Positions 1 through 7,457 of a stretch of 39,643 nucleotides of DNA are shown here, piece after piece (within the stretch, counting starts at the first letter, position 1; every line of letters starts with the position of its first letter). This stretch comes from an uncultured bacterium. GTDB lineage: Bacteria; Verrucomicrobiota; Verrucomicrobiia; Verrucomicrobiales; V1-33. The position numbers and the translations under genes are program-made. The stretch is taken from the NCBI GenBank assembly GCA_903954065.1, contig CAJBME010000216.1:1-39643 (forward strand), written 5' to 3'. Under the pieces are notes generated by a model. It saw only the letters and a list, made by a program, of their open reading frames with translations, did no database searches and was not told the DNA's origin.

Positions 1-117
1 AGTCCATCTAAGAAGTGGCGTTAAAGTGGCGTGTGGCAGAAATCGCGATTATTCAAGAAGTGAGTTAAAGCGTTGATCATTACCGCGTTATCGGAATGTG
101 ATTATTAAGAATAGGAT

Positions 118-203
118 GTTCCTTCAGAACACACCTATTCTTTCGGATGCGGTTCCCAGGGTTGCCACCCTGGGCTGGTATGCGTTGCCCCGTTGGGGCA
201 ATT
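118..203. repeat. Dispersed palindromic repeat, copy A
   Basis: This stretch closely matches positions 3325-3413. It holds two perfect hairpins: CCCAGGGT (155-162) pairs with ACCCTGGG (167-174) across a 4-nt loop, and TTGCCCC (185-191) pairs with GGGGCAA (195-201) across a 3-nt loop. Two hairpins in tandem, and recurrence in non-coding DNA, fit a REP/MITE-like element. I recall similar GC-rich elements as abundant in Verrucomicrobiota and Planctomycetota genomes, but this was not searched. The copies bracket the accessory segment at the left end of the window. Confidence 0.8.
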
Positions 204-423
204 GGCCAAACTCCAGACTTACCTGAAGGATGAGTGTTGTATCGTTCCTATAGATCGCTCATTACCTTTATCTTTATTGAGTTGCAACATTTTGTGATAT
301 CGTCATCCCCGCTTTAAGGTTTAACACTTCCACGCCACAATGGGTTTCTGCAAATTTGGCCGCCCCCACATTTTTTACGGGAGTGGAGGTCGTATGAGTG
401 GGTGTCTCAGATGTGTCCGAAAA

Positions 424-451
424 TTGACAGCAATTCCTTGTGATGTAAGAT
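424..451 (+). promoter_or_regulatory. Sigma-70-type promoter of the antitoxin gene
   Basis: A perfect -35 hexamer TTGACA (424-429) is followed after a 16-nt spacer by the -10-like hexamer TAAGAT (446-451). Transcription would start about 7 nt further on, essentially at the ATG at 459, so the mRNA is predicted to be leaderless. No Shine-Dalgarno sequence lies between the -10 element and the ATG, which agrees with that. Confidence 0.65.
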
Positions 452-458
452 TGATGGC

Positions 459-743
459 ATGACTCGGACGCAGATCCAACTTCCGGACGAACTCTACCAG
501 CGGGCCAAAGCGTTCGCGGCCCAACGCGAACTCTCCCTGGCCGAGATCACCCGCCGGGGGCTAGAGCTGTTTTTGGAAAGGTTTCCCACCGAAGAAGCAC
601 CGAGTGAACCTTGGAAACTGCCGAAATTCGATGGTGGTGGTATCCGCATTCCATTGGATTCGCTGCGTGAAATGGCTGGCGATGATGAAGCCACCTGGAA
701 ACGAGCGGTAAGTCAACTGCGGGAATCTTATGCGACTTTATGA
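459..743 (+). CDS. Orphan ribbon-helix-helix antitoxin-like protein
   Basis: This 94-residue protein starts with a short beta-strand motif (TRTQIQLPDELYQRAKAFAA) followed by two helices, typical of ribbon-helix-helix DNA-binding antitoxins of VapB/CopG type (about residues 1-40). The C-terminal half is acidic and Trp-containing, as in toxin-binding tails. Such antitoxins normally repress their own operon and neutralise a PIN-domain RNase encoded directly downstream. Here no toxin follows: positions 744-981 lack a convincing reading frame and the next gene is convergent and unrelated. The gene is therefore either a solitary regulator or the survivor of a broken toxin-antitoxin module. The start is fixed by the promoter, which places the transcript start on the ATG. 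Family assignment is from motif pattern only. Confidence 0.75.
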   Translation: MTRTQIQLPDELYQRAKAFAAQRELSLAEITRRGLELFLERFPTEEAPSEPWKLPKFDGGGIRIPLDSLREMAGDDEATWKRAVSQLRESYATL

Positions 744-981
744 CTTCCAATATTGGACACCCTTGCGATGCGGGGCCGTCGAACGCTTACGTTGCTGACG
801 GGCTTACGTTTGTTCATCCCGACGCCGTCGCCCCAGCCCCTCGCGACGTGCCAGCGTTTACCGAAGGCACTTCCCCGGACGCTTACATTCAAAATCCAAA
901 ATCCGGAGCTGCAATATGCAAAAGGCAAACGAGAAAAGCATAGCCCAAAATTGTCGGTTAAGGGAAGAGTACCTTCCCAGC

Positions 982-2253
982 TTACTGATGCTCGAACAAT
1001 GAACTAATAAGCTTCGGTAAAAGTTCATTTGTACTTACATCCGGCCCTTCATTGACTAACACAAGCGAATATCCGGCTTCCTTCCAAAGCGGTAAAATAC
1101 CATGGTTAAATGTCTCAATGTCAGATTCTTCCAAAACTGCGTAGGCCCATTTTGTTCCACCTAACTCAGGTGATTTCCAATCCATTACATCTAGCCATCC
1201 CATCTCCATTGACTGCGACTCAGTATTGACAAAATAAGATTCACGAAGCGTTTGAAATCGCTGCCCCGAGTAAAATGGTGAGACAAACAGGCCGATCGTT
1301 GCTGCCATTCTCATTCTATCAGGTTGCAATGAGCACAACAATGTGGCCGGACGCCCATTTATCCCGAATCCAATGACCAAGGAGCGAGCAGCGTCCAATT
1401 TAAAGTCGCGGTTAAGGCGTTCACAGAGACTAGTCAGAAGGAGAAATTTGTTGAAATCGCCATATGGTTTATTGAACTTCACCGATACAAAGAGAACATT
1501 GCTTAGGTCGCAGGCACGTCTCAACTTTAGTGGGAAAAACTCTTCGTAACTTGAACCTTCAATATTAAGCACAAGACCGAACGCATTATCATTGCTGTTT
1601 TTTATAGGAATTCTAACATCATAAAACCCTACGGAGTGCTCAGGAAAGCTGCTTGCGTTACCGCTATCAGTTTGCAACTGTTGCTCAGTTCCATTCTGAA
1701 TTAATGAGTCCTCTGCGTTGCACCACTTCGCTGCGCGTTGTATTTTTGCATTTGATAATAATAGTTTTTTCGATTCCATCGTAGGAGATGGAAGCGGGAC
1801 ATGAATCATGTAGCGTGCATCGGCATCGGGCGACGCCTTCTCCGGAGTTCGCAATCCTGCTTCAGTTGTCCAAACGCGGATCATTTCTGATGAGCTATCG
1901 TCAAATACTCTGACCGTCTTTACAAGCGGGCGATTGTCGGTATCATTTGTAATTTCACATCCTATGGTAAGAGTTAAGTCCTTATCCTTCGCAGCGGTAC
2001 CATAGTAAATCAAACCACTTCCATCATCATTTCCCCGACCAACTTCAGGCGTATTAATCTGTAGAATTGCCGCTAATTCTGTGAGCGATAGTCGGATGTT
2101 CCTATCGATACTTCGAAGTTTATCGTCAAAATGGGAATAGCGTTCATCGCGCTGACCTGGCTCGACTATCCTTGCATTGGTAATGGGTGCACCGCAGCAA
2201 GCAATGCAGCAGAAAAGTAGCCGAAGTAACGGTAAGAGGATAGCTGGCTTCAT
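982..2253 (-). CDS. Exported hypothetical protein, AT-rich gene
   Basis: This 423-residue protein has a clear N-terminal export signal: a Lys-containing start and a hydrophobic Leu/Ile stretch to about residue 20, ending in a Cys-rich segment that could be a signal peptidase I site or an atypical lipobox (CIAC). The rest looks globular and soluble, with no further membrane segment and no motif I recognise. Base composition is visibly lower in GC than the neighbouring housekeeping genes and codon use is AT-tolerant, which suggests horizontal acquisition. No Shine-Dalgarno sequence precedes the ATG. It is convergent with the antitoxin gene and stands alone. Function unknown. Confidence 0.75.
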   Translation of the reverse strand: MKPAILLPLLRLLFCCIACCGAPITNARIVEPGQRDERYSHFDDKLRSIDRNIRLSLTELAAILQINTPEVGRGNDDGSGLIYYGTAAKDKDLTLTIGCEITNDTDNRPLVKTVRVFDDSSSEMIRVWTTEAGLRTPEKASPDADARYMIHVPLPSPTMESKKLLLSNAKIQRAAKWCNAEDSLIQNGTEQQLQTDSGNASSFPEHSVGFYDVRIPIKNSNDNAFGLVLNIEGSSYEEFFPLKLRRACDLSNVLFVSVKFNKPYGDFNKFLLLTSLCERLNRDFKLDAARSLVIGFGINGRPATLLCSLQPDRMRMAATIGLFVSPFYSGQRFQTLRESYFVNTESQSMEMGWLDVMDWKSPELGGTKWAYAVLEESDIETFNHGILPLWKEAGYSLVLVNEGPDVSTNELLPKLISSLFEHQ

Positions 2254-2430
2254 TTAAGTTTTGCAATCGTCGATGACCACTGATTTAGGCACTTATGCAA
2301 ACTATCGAATAATGATCCACGCATGATATCTATTTTGCATTTGCTCTAAAAAGATCATTAGCCTCGCGGAAACCTGGAGGCCCCCCGCAAGTCTGAAAGG
2401 AATTTGCTTTCGGGGAACGGCGCTGGAGAA

Positions 2431-2486
2431 GGGGCGGGGGTCATGGGGAGGGGGGGTGGGTAGGGGTCTGGGGGGAGGGAGGGGGT
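2431..2486 (+). other. G-tract region with quadruplex potential
   Basis: The plus strand carries many closely spaced runs of three to seven G, separated by one to four other bases, with further GGG/GGGG runs up to about 2550. The complementary strand is correspondingly C-rich. The spacing meets the usual G3+N1-7 pattern for intramolecular G-quadruplexes several times over. It lies between the AT-rich exported-protein gene and the decayed remnant. Whether it folds or functions is not shown. Confidence 0.6.
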
Positions 2487-2664
2487 GAGAATCTGGGCAA
2501 ATGAGGTCTGGGCAGGGGATTTTGGGCGTTTTCAGGTGATTGGAGGGGAGAAAGGCAGGCTAACCGATCGGGTTTTCTGATGTAGGGACAATAGGAGTTG
2601 ACTCCGCGGTGCCAAGAGTTTTCTGGCAGCGGTCTTTTGGCCGGTGGGCCGGGAATGGGGAGCC

Positions 2665-3170
2665 TTAGGACGGGTCAAGGACCAGCGTGCGATCGTCATC
2701 GAGGCGGATTTCCTTTGGGACCCAGTGAGTGCAGACGATGTCTTCGGGGAAAACCGCTAGTGGATCGGTGGCGTCGGCGGGGATCCACTCACGGATGACG
2801 GGTCCAGGGGTATCGCTCTTGTTCGCAGAAGGTGGCTGCAGGCGGTGAATTGTGCTCTGCGAGGGAAGGCGTGATGATTTTGATGGTGCAGATGGGCGAA
2901 CTGGACACCTTCCATGACGGATGGCAGCACCTGCCACCATCATTTCCGCACTGCCGAGGTATGGTAACGGCCGTGCATGCGAAGTCGAGGATACCGTGAC
3001 CAGCCTGCACTGGCCGATTCATCAAAGGGCGAGGATGGCGAGAATTGGTTCCGGTGGGTGTGGTTTTGGCCATCGTTCGACTGGCTCAAGGAACCGCAGG
3101 AAGCGTTTCTGGCGGTCCGTGATTGATCCGGCGGGGGTTCTGCCTCCCCTGAAACACCATGGAGATCCAT
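2665..3170 (-). pseudogene. Decayed gene remnant, minus strand
   Basis: The last 46 codons or so before the TAA at 2665 have codon use typical of the real genes here (mostly C or G at the third position) and a protein-like composition (for example PVIREWIPADATDPLAVFPE). Upstream, reading continues only by changing frame, and a stop interrupts the frame that gives VMEGVQFAHLHHQNHHAFP. This fits the 3' part of a former protein-coding gene broken by frameshifts and a stop. I do not recognise the family, and the 5' boundary is a guess. Confidence 0.4.
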
Positions 3171-3324
3171 GGGTTTGTGGTCTAGAAAGCGGCCTAGAAT
3201 GAAAGAAAAAAGGCCTACTAAATGATTCTAACTAATTGATTATAATGGTTTAATTTCGCTGATCTGAAAGAAACGCCGCATACTCTCCGGGCCGCGGACA
3301 TTGACCCCGGTACTTCCTATGCGG

Positions 3325-3413
3325 TGTTCTTTCAGAACACACCTCTTCTCTGGGATGCGGTTCCCAGGGTTGGCACCCTGGGCTGGTATGCATTGCCCCC
3401 TTCAGGGCAAATT
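3325..3413. repeat. Dispersed palindromic repeat, copy B
   Basis: This is a near copy of positions 118-203, sharing the TTCAGAACACACCT block, the block GATGCGGTTCCCAGGGTT and the GGGCTGGTATGC linker. The first hairpin is intact (CCCAGGGT at 3363-3370 with ACCCTGGG at 3375-3382). The second has diverged in its loop but keeps TTGCCC pairing with GGGCAA (3393-3410). Confidence 0.8.
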
Positions 3414-3472
3414 GAACGATGACGGCTTCCGATCCTGCGTCCATGCCCTCAATGGGCGTCCCGCTTCATTGA

Positions 3473-3499
3473 GCTGGTATGCGTTGCCCCGTTGGGGCA
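3473..3499. repeat. Palindromic repeat, partial copy C
   Basis: Only the right half of the repeat is present: the GCTGGTATGCG linker followed by the hairpin TTGCCCC (3484-3490) and GGGGCA (3494-3499). It lies immediately downstream of the DNA glycosylase stop codon and could act as a transcript-end hairpin for that gene, although no T-run follows. Confidence 0.7.
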
Positions 3500-3503
3500 G
3501 CTT

Positions 3504-4409
3504 TCATGACAGTGGAGGCCGTGCGGACGAGGTGGCCAGCGGATTTTCCCGCCGATGGCCGGTTCTGACCGGGCGCGCCTTGCGAGTCGGCGTCAGCCCA
3601 TCGGGCGGCGGCTGGCAAGACGGGCACCAGCAACTTGTTCGGCCCGCGGCCTCCTCGCGGACGAGCGGGGTGGCGCACTGTGGGCGGGGGCAGCAGTGGC
3701 CCGCCGCCCATCGATACCGGTAGAGCCAGCTGGCCGGCGGCTCGCTCCAGTCGGTCCCGATGGTGGTCATGGCCCGGCGAGCGACCCACCGAACGTGGTA
3801 GCGCAGCGCACGACTTGGCGCACCCGCCAGATTTCCCGCCGGAGTGAGCGGATGCAGGCCCATCCGCCAAAGGATTTCATCTGCCATCCAGTTGCCCACC
3901 CCAGGGAAAACCGCCTGATCCAGCAACACCGCCTTGATCGGCGACCGGTGGCGCCGCCGTAGGTGGCCGTCCACCCAGTCGATAGAAAAACCCCCGCTGG
4001 TCACCGCCGGAGGCAACTGCCGCCACCACTCCGGCGGACCGCCCACGGCCACATCCAGCCGCAAACACCCAAACATCCTCGAATCCGCAAACACCAACAC
4101 CCCGCCCGCCTGTCTCAATACCAAATGATCGTGGCGACCCGGTTCATATCCAGCCGACTCCACCCGCAGCTCGCCCGTCATGCCCAGATGAACCCCCAGC
4201 CACCCACCACCAGAAAATCCAAATAACATCTGCTTGCCATGGGCCAGCGAAACCTCCATGACCGCCCCCTGTAACAGCTCGTGCCACCCCGCCGTTTCAC
4301 ACCCGCGAAACACCCGAGCCCCCGCATGCAGCTCAAGATGCTCCACCACTTTCCCCATCCCAGGGTCCCAGCGACGACGGAAATAATCAACCTCGGCAAG
4401 TTCAGGCAT
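3504..4409 (-). CDS. Formamidopyrimidine-DNA glycosylase family protein
   Basis: This 301-residue enzyme belongs to the Fpg/Nei family, which excises oxidised bases and cleaves the abasic site in base-excision repair. The mature N-terminus PELAEVDYFRRRW gives the catalytic Pro and Glu. A beta-hairpin Lys is likely in AHGKQMLFGF, and LGMTGEL follows. The helix-two-turn-helix region is clear (LLDQAVFPGVGNWMADEILW), and a C-terminal zinc finger has four Cys (CCPRPQC and CWCPSC). The start is taken at 4409 because Pro-2 must follow the initiator Met, and a GGAGAG ribosome binding site sits 7 nt upstream, one of the few in this window. A GTG start at 4457 would add an N-terminal extension incompatible with Pro-2 catalysis. 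It is probably co-transcribed with the acylphosphatase. MutM and Nei-like subtypes cannot be separated here. Confidence 0.93.
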   Translation of the reverse strand: MPELAEVDYFRRRWDPGMGKVVEHLELHAGARVFRGCETAGWHELLQGAVMEVSLAHGKQMLFGFSGGGWLGVHLGMTGELRVESAGYEPGRHDHLVLRQAGGVLVFADSRMFGCLRLDVAVGGPPEWWRQLPPAVTSGGFSIDWVDGHLRRRHRSPIKAVLLDQAVFPGVGNWMADEILWRMGLHPLTPAGNLAGAPSRALRYHVRWVARRAMTTIGTDWSEPPASWLYRYRWAAGHCCPRPQCATPLVREEAAGRTSCWCPSCQPPPDGLTPTRKARPVRTGHRRENPLATSSARPPLS

Positions 4410-4519
4410 GAAGATTCTCTCCGTGATCCGAAACAGCCGCGTCGTCAAGAACTTCACACCACCCGCAGCGATGCCGACGTCGGCCGCGACGATTGGGCCG
4501 GACCGCCCTTCATGTCACT

Positions 4520-4798
4520 TCACACAATAATCTCAAACCCCCGTAAACCGGGAGGCGCCGGCATCGGCGCTGATTGCACTTTTTTAATGTGGTGAGCCAG
4601 CGGGCTGTTCTCGGCGATTTCTTCAAGAAAGGCGGCCAGCTCGTCAGGGTCCGCGGAGACGGCGACCAGCTCGACCCGGCCATCCGGCAGATTGCGCACG
4701 GTACCGGTGACCTCAAACCCTCGGGCGAGGTTTTTCACACCATAGCGGAAGCCCACGCCTTGGACGTGACCTTCATAACGAACGAGACGGGCAGTCAT
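4520..4798 (-). CDS. acyP: Acylphosphatase
   Basis: This 92-residue protein matches acylphosphatase in length and both signatures: the phosphate-binding loop with catalytic Arg (GHVQGVGFRYGV, about residues 10-21) and the segment with catalytic Asn (GTVRNLPDGRVELVA, about residues 32-46). The enzyme hydrolyses the carboxyl-phosphate bond of acyl phosphates and is cytosolic. It lies 25 nt downstream of the coiled-coil membrane protein and 110 nt upstream of the DNA glycosylase, so it is likely part of that minus-strand operon. No Shine-Dalgarno sequence is visible. Confidence 0.95.
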   Translation of the reverse strand: MTARLVRYEGHVQGVGFRYGVKNLARGFEVTGTVRNLPDGRVELVAVSADPDELAAFLEEIAENSPLAHHIKKVQSAPMPAPPGLRGFEIIV

Positions 4799-4823
4799 GG
4801 GATCGCAAAGGAGGAGTCAGGAA

Positions 4824-6341
4824 TCAGGAGGCGGGAGGCAGAGCAGCTTCGAGGGCATCGGCCCATCCGCTATCGGGCGAGTCTACGAGCGTGACCGACT
4901 TCTTGTCCGGCCCGAGGCGCAGGCGCAACTGGCGGGTGGGATCGTTGACGATGGTTGAACCGTCCGGTTGTTCGTAGCGGGCATTCCACGGAATGGCGTA
5001 GCGGTGCAACCAGATGGTTTGCGCGGCTTTGATGAATTCTGCCGCGTCTTTTTCCGACTGCCAGAGCGTCCGCCAGTGGACGTGGTCGCCTTTGACGCCG
5101 TCGGCGCCCGGGTAACAAAGATACCGGTCACCAAGCCATCCGGAGGCCGCCTCAAATGCCTGTTCTTCGGCGACCCGCGACTTCAACAGCAAATAAATCG
5201 CAAATTCACCGAGTACGTTGTCTGCATACGGTGCCGTGTCGCGCACATAGACCTCTTCGTGGTTCACCGTCGACGCCAGAAACGGAGGTGTTGCCGTATA
5301 AATCTCAGGATGAAGGACCTCCGCTGTAGAAGATGGAATGCGATCGAAGACTTTATTCAACGATTTGGGTCCGTCATTTTGTGACATCTCCTGGGCAAAA
5401 CTACTGCCCATCATGTACGGAAAAAGAAACATCTGCCGCAAATAAAGCGGTGCCGCCGAAAAAGCCGTCTGCGACATCGGGGCCTGCGAGCGACTGAAAT
5501 CACTGTTGAGCGCATCCACCATTCCATAGTGAATCTTGGTCGAGACCGCATCACCCAACACAAACGCCCGCGCCGCCACTGCCTGGTCATCATTGAGCGA
5601 ATGCACCGGATCAATGCCCACTCCAGGATGATGCTGCTGCAACAAGGCAAAAGCTATCTCCTTGACCAACTTGCCTTTTAGGTCCGGTCGCTTTTCAAAT
5701 TCAGCCGCCTCATCAATAAATAATTCATTGGTGCTGGCTTCGTAATACCCGCCGGCCTGCTCCAAAGTCAGCCCGGTCAGCGCATCAATAAAATCGAATT
5801 CCTCATAGGCCAGCCCCAAGGCCAGCGCGGCTCGCCCGTGCGCTGCGGCCTGCTCATCCGTGATCCGGGAACGCAGTGCGGTGCGGATTTTGGCCTCCAG
5901 TTCGGTGACCGGCACCCGGACGAACTTGGGTGCTGGATCAAACTTCAATTCACGAATGAGTTCCACTTCGCGGACGAGTGATTCCGGACTGAACCCGGCT
6001 GACTGCCCCGCCGGCCCGTCCGCGTCGGTGGTCGACAATTGTTCGGAGAGTTTGCGCACTGAAGCGCTCAGGTTCTCGTTCTCTTTGCGGAGGAGTTCTA
6101 CTTGTTCCTTAAAGAACTCGAGGTTCTTCTTCACTAGCGTCAGGTCATCCGACTCGCCGGCAGCGCCGGGCGTGCCCTCAGGAGCGGACGCCTCAGACTC
6201 CATACCAGATCCAAATCCTGAAATGCCATTGCGATCCGCCATTTTCACGCCGGTCAAATGGCGCTGGTAACGGGCATAAGCCCACGATCCGGCCAGACTG
6301 GCCACCAGCAAAAGCGAATGTAAAAGGGTGATGGGGCGCAT
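4824..6341 (-). CDS. Membrane-anchored coiled-coil protein with degenerate metallopeptidase-like domain
   Basis: This 505-residue protein has an uncleaved signal anchor (about residues 5-22), a Ser/Gly/Glu-rich linker and a coiled coil (about 66-105, heptad-like LVKKNLEFFKEQVELLRKEN). A globular region follows that should lie in the periplasm. Its part GLAYEEFDFIDALTG...GGYYEASTNELFIDE...LVKEIAFALLQQHH resembles bacterial zinc-peptidase-like proteins that I recall as carrying a GYYDP..LYV block followed by HELTHALQDQHF. In this protein the HExxH positions read KEIAF (227-231), so both zinc His residues are missing and catalysis is unlikely. It starts 12 nt after the upstream exported protein and precedes acyP by 25 nt. 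The peptidase relationship is an inference from pattern memory. Confidence 0.75.
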   Translation of the reverse strand: MRPITLLHSLLLVASLAGSWAYARYQRHLTGVKMADRNGISGFGSGMESEASAPEGTPGAAGESDDLTLVKKNLEFFKEQVELLRKENENLSASVRKLSEQLSTTDADGPAGQSAGFSPESLVREVELIRELKFDPAPKFVRVPVTELEAKIRTALRSRITDEQAAAHGRAALALGLAYEEFDFIDALTGLTLEQAGGYYEASTNELFIDEAAEFEKRPDLKGKLVKEIAFALLQQHHPGVGIDPVHSLNDDQAVAARAFVLGDAVSTKIHYGMVDALNSDFSRSQAPMSQTAFSAAPLYLRQMFLFPYMMGSSFAQEMSQNDGPKSLNKVFDRIPSSTAEVLHPEIYTATPPFLASTVNHEEVYVRDTAPYADNVLGEFAIYLLLKSRVAEEQAFEAASGWLGDRYLCYPGADGVKGDHVHWRTLWQSEKDAAEFIKAAQTIWLHRYAIPWNARYEQPDGSTIVNDPTRQLRLRLGPDKKSVTLVDSPDSGWADALEAALPPAS

Positions 6342-6353
6342 GAGCTCGGAGCG

Positions 6354-7010
6354 TCAACGTTTGAGCAACTTGTCGAAAAATCCTTTTTTTTGCGGAGGCG
6401 CGACCGGGGCGGGTTTGGTCGCGGATGCCGGCGGCGCACCGGACTCGTCCATGCCGCGCAGCTGGGGGATACCATAACCCGGGAGTTCCTTGTCCGTCTT
6501 CTGCACTGGCAACAACGGAACGTCCTCCTTGCCCGGCGACGACTCGACTAGTGGACCGTATGGATCCTTCGGATTCCACGTCAGAAATTTGTCCACCAGC
6601 CGCCGCGAGGTCGCGTCATACTTAAAAAGCATGCGGCGCAGAAGGCGGCCGCTCGAATGAAAAAGCCGTTCTTCATTGATACGGTCATAGGTATCAAATC
6701 CATATTCCGTACGCCCCTGCAACTGGCCCCGGCCATCCCAGATGGCCCCGCGGCGAATCCGGCCTTTGCTGTCCATGATAAACTCGCGCCGAGCGACCAC
6801 TCCGCCACCTGCATCCTTGGTGATCTGCGTCAGCATGCTTCGCGCCGGATCCGATTCGCTTTCCGTACTGCCCGTCTTCTCCTCAACCCGCGTCTGCGGG
6901 TTCACTTTGTAGTGGATGACCTCACGCCCCCAGGAGGGGACTTCAGAGGCCGCAACCGTCCCGCCAGCAAAGCCGGCCAGACAAAGCACGAGGGGGAAAA
7001 AATGATTCAT
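6354..7010 (-). CDS. Exported hypothetical protein
   Basis: From the ATG at 7010 this is a 218-residue protein beginning with a signal peptide (MNHFFPLVLCLAGFAGGTVA, cleavage likely after AAS). The region after it has regularly spaced aromatic and charged segments (for example GRIRRGAIWDGRGQLQGRTE, YGFDTYDRINEERLFHSSGR) of the kind seen in beta-strand repeats such as the MORN/toxin_R variant-repeat type, though I cannot assign a family. The C-terminus is Pro/Ala/Lys-rich (PAPVAPPQKKGFFDKLLKR). An upstream in-frame start at 7160 would put 50 polar residues before the signal sequence and is rejected. It is first in an apparent four-gene minus-strand operon (spacings 12, 25 and 110 nt). Function unknown. 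Confidence 0.7.
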   Translation of the reverse strand: MNHFFPLVLCLAGFAGGTVAASEVPSWGREVIHYKVNPQTRVEEKTGSTESESDPARSMLTQITKDAGGGVVARREFIMDSKGRIRRGAIWDGRGQLQGRTEYGFDTYDRINEERLFHSSGRLLRRMLFKYDATSRRLVDKFLTWNPKDPYGPLVESSPGKEDVPLLPVQKTDKELPGYGIPQLRGMDESGAPPASATKPAPVAPPQKKGFFDKLLKR

Positions 7011-7181
7011 CGGGTCGGCACAGGGTGAGATGCAGAAAGTGACGGTCACCATATCCATGCCCGGGCCGCCTGCGAGGCGTTTTCGTCCGCATCCCGCACC
7101 CGATAACCGCTTCATTTTTTCCGGCGCCACGGGGGTCGACGCGGCGTAATCACATCGCACCGCGAGGGTGCGTCTGTTGTC

Positions 7182-7433
7182 ATGTCGATTTCACCAACCA
7201 AAGATGATGTGGAAAACCTCAGTCGTGGACTGCCCACGCGGACTCGTTCTGGGAGTCGGGCCATCCCGCACCGTTTGACCCAGAAGGAGCGGGTTCTTTT
7301 TGAAGCGGCTAAGCGTCAGGGATTCCTCAAACTGCCGATGGCGGGCCACCGCACGAATGTTGAATCCATCTACCGTCTGTGGTGCGAGGCCGCTGGCGTG
7401 CCCGTCATCATCAAAGGCGGACGCCCTGTCTGA
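7182..7433 (+). CDS. Small hypothetical protein
   Basis: This 83-residue basic protein has a polar N-terminus and a compact, conserved-looking C-terminal half (QKERVLFEAAKRQGFLKLPM and then NVESIYRLWCEAAGVPVIIK). It has no signal peptide or membrane segment. It sits alone on the plus strand, divergent from the exported hypothetical gene at 7010 and convergent with the ABC exporter, 24 nt from the latter's stop. No Shine-Dalgarno sequence is visible. It is accepted as a gene because its composition is protein-like and it does not lie opposite another gene. Function unknown. Confidence 0.6.
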   Translation: MSISPTKDDVENLSRGLPTRTRSGSRAIPHRLTQKERVLFEAAKRQGFLKLPMAGHRTNVESIYRLWCEAAGVPVIIKGGRPV

Positions 7434-7457
7434 CGCGCTGCAGTCGTTCGGGTGCGG

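Larger units (their letters stand above)
1..458. other. Intergenic region, left edge
   Basis: No convincing gene is visible. The region is clearly richer in A and T than the housekeeping genes to the right. It contains palindromic repeat copy A at 118-203 and the promoter of the antitoxin gene at 424-451. Nothing else was recognised. Confidence 0.6.
2254..3503. other. Gene-poor accessory region
   Basis: This 1.25-kb stretch holds no intact gene I can support. It contains a G-tract region (2431-2486), a probable decayed gene remnant on the minus strand (2665-3170), an AT-rich patch near 3195-3265, and two copies of the palindromic repeat (3325-3413 and a partial one at 3473-3499). Confidence 0.6.

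Noticed and set aside
740..930. Recurring CGCTTAC-like words suggesting an eroded repeat array
   Set aside because: The words are short, irregularly spaced and not embedded in longer direct repeats, so no CRISPR or tandem array can be supported.
740..1007. Two short plus-strand frames right after the antitoxin, in toxin position
   Set aside because: Neither resembles a PIN-domain or other toxin: acidic metal-binding residues in proper order are missing and the composition is not protein-like.
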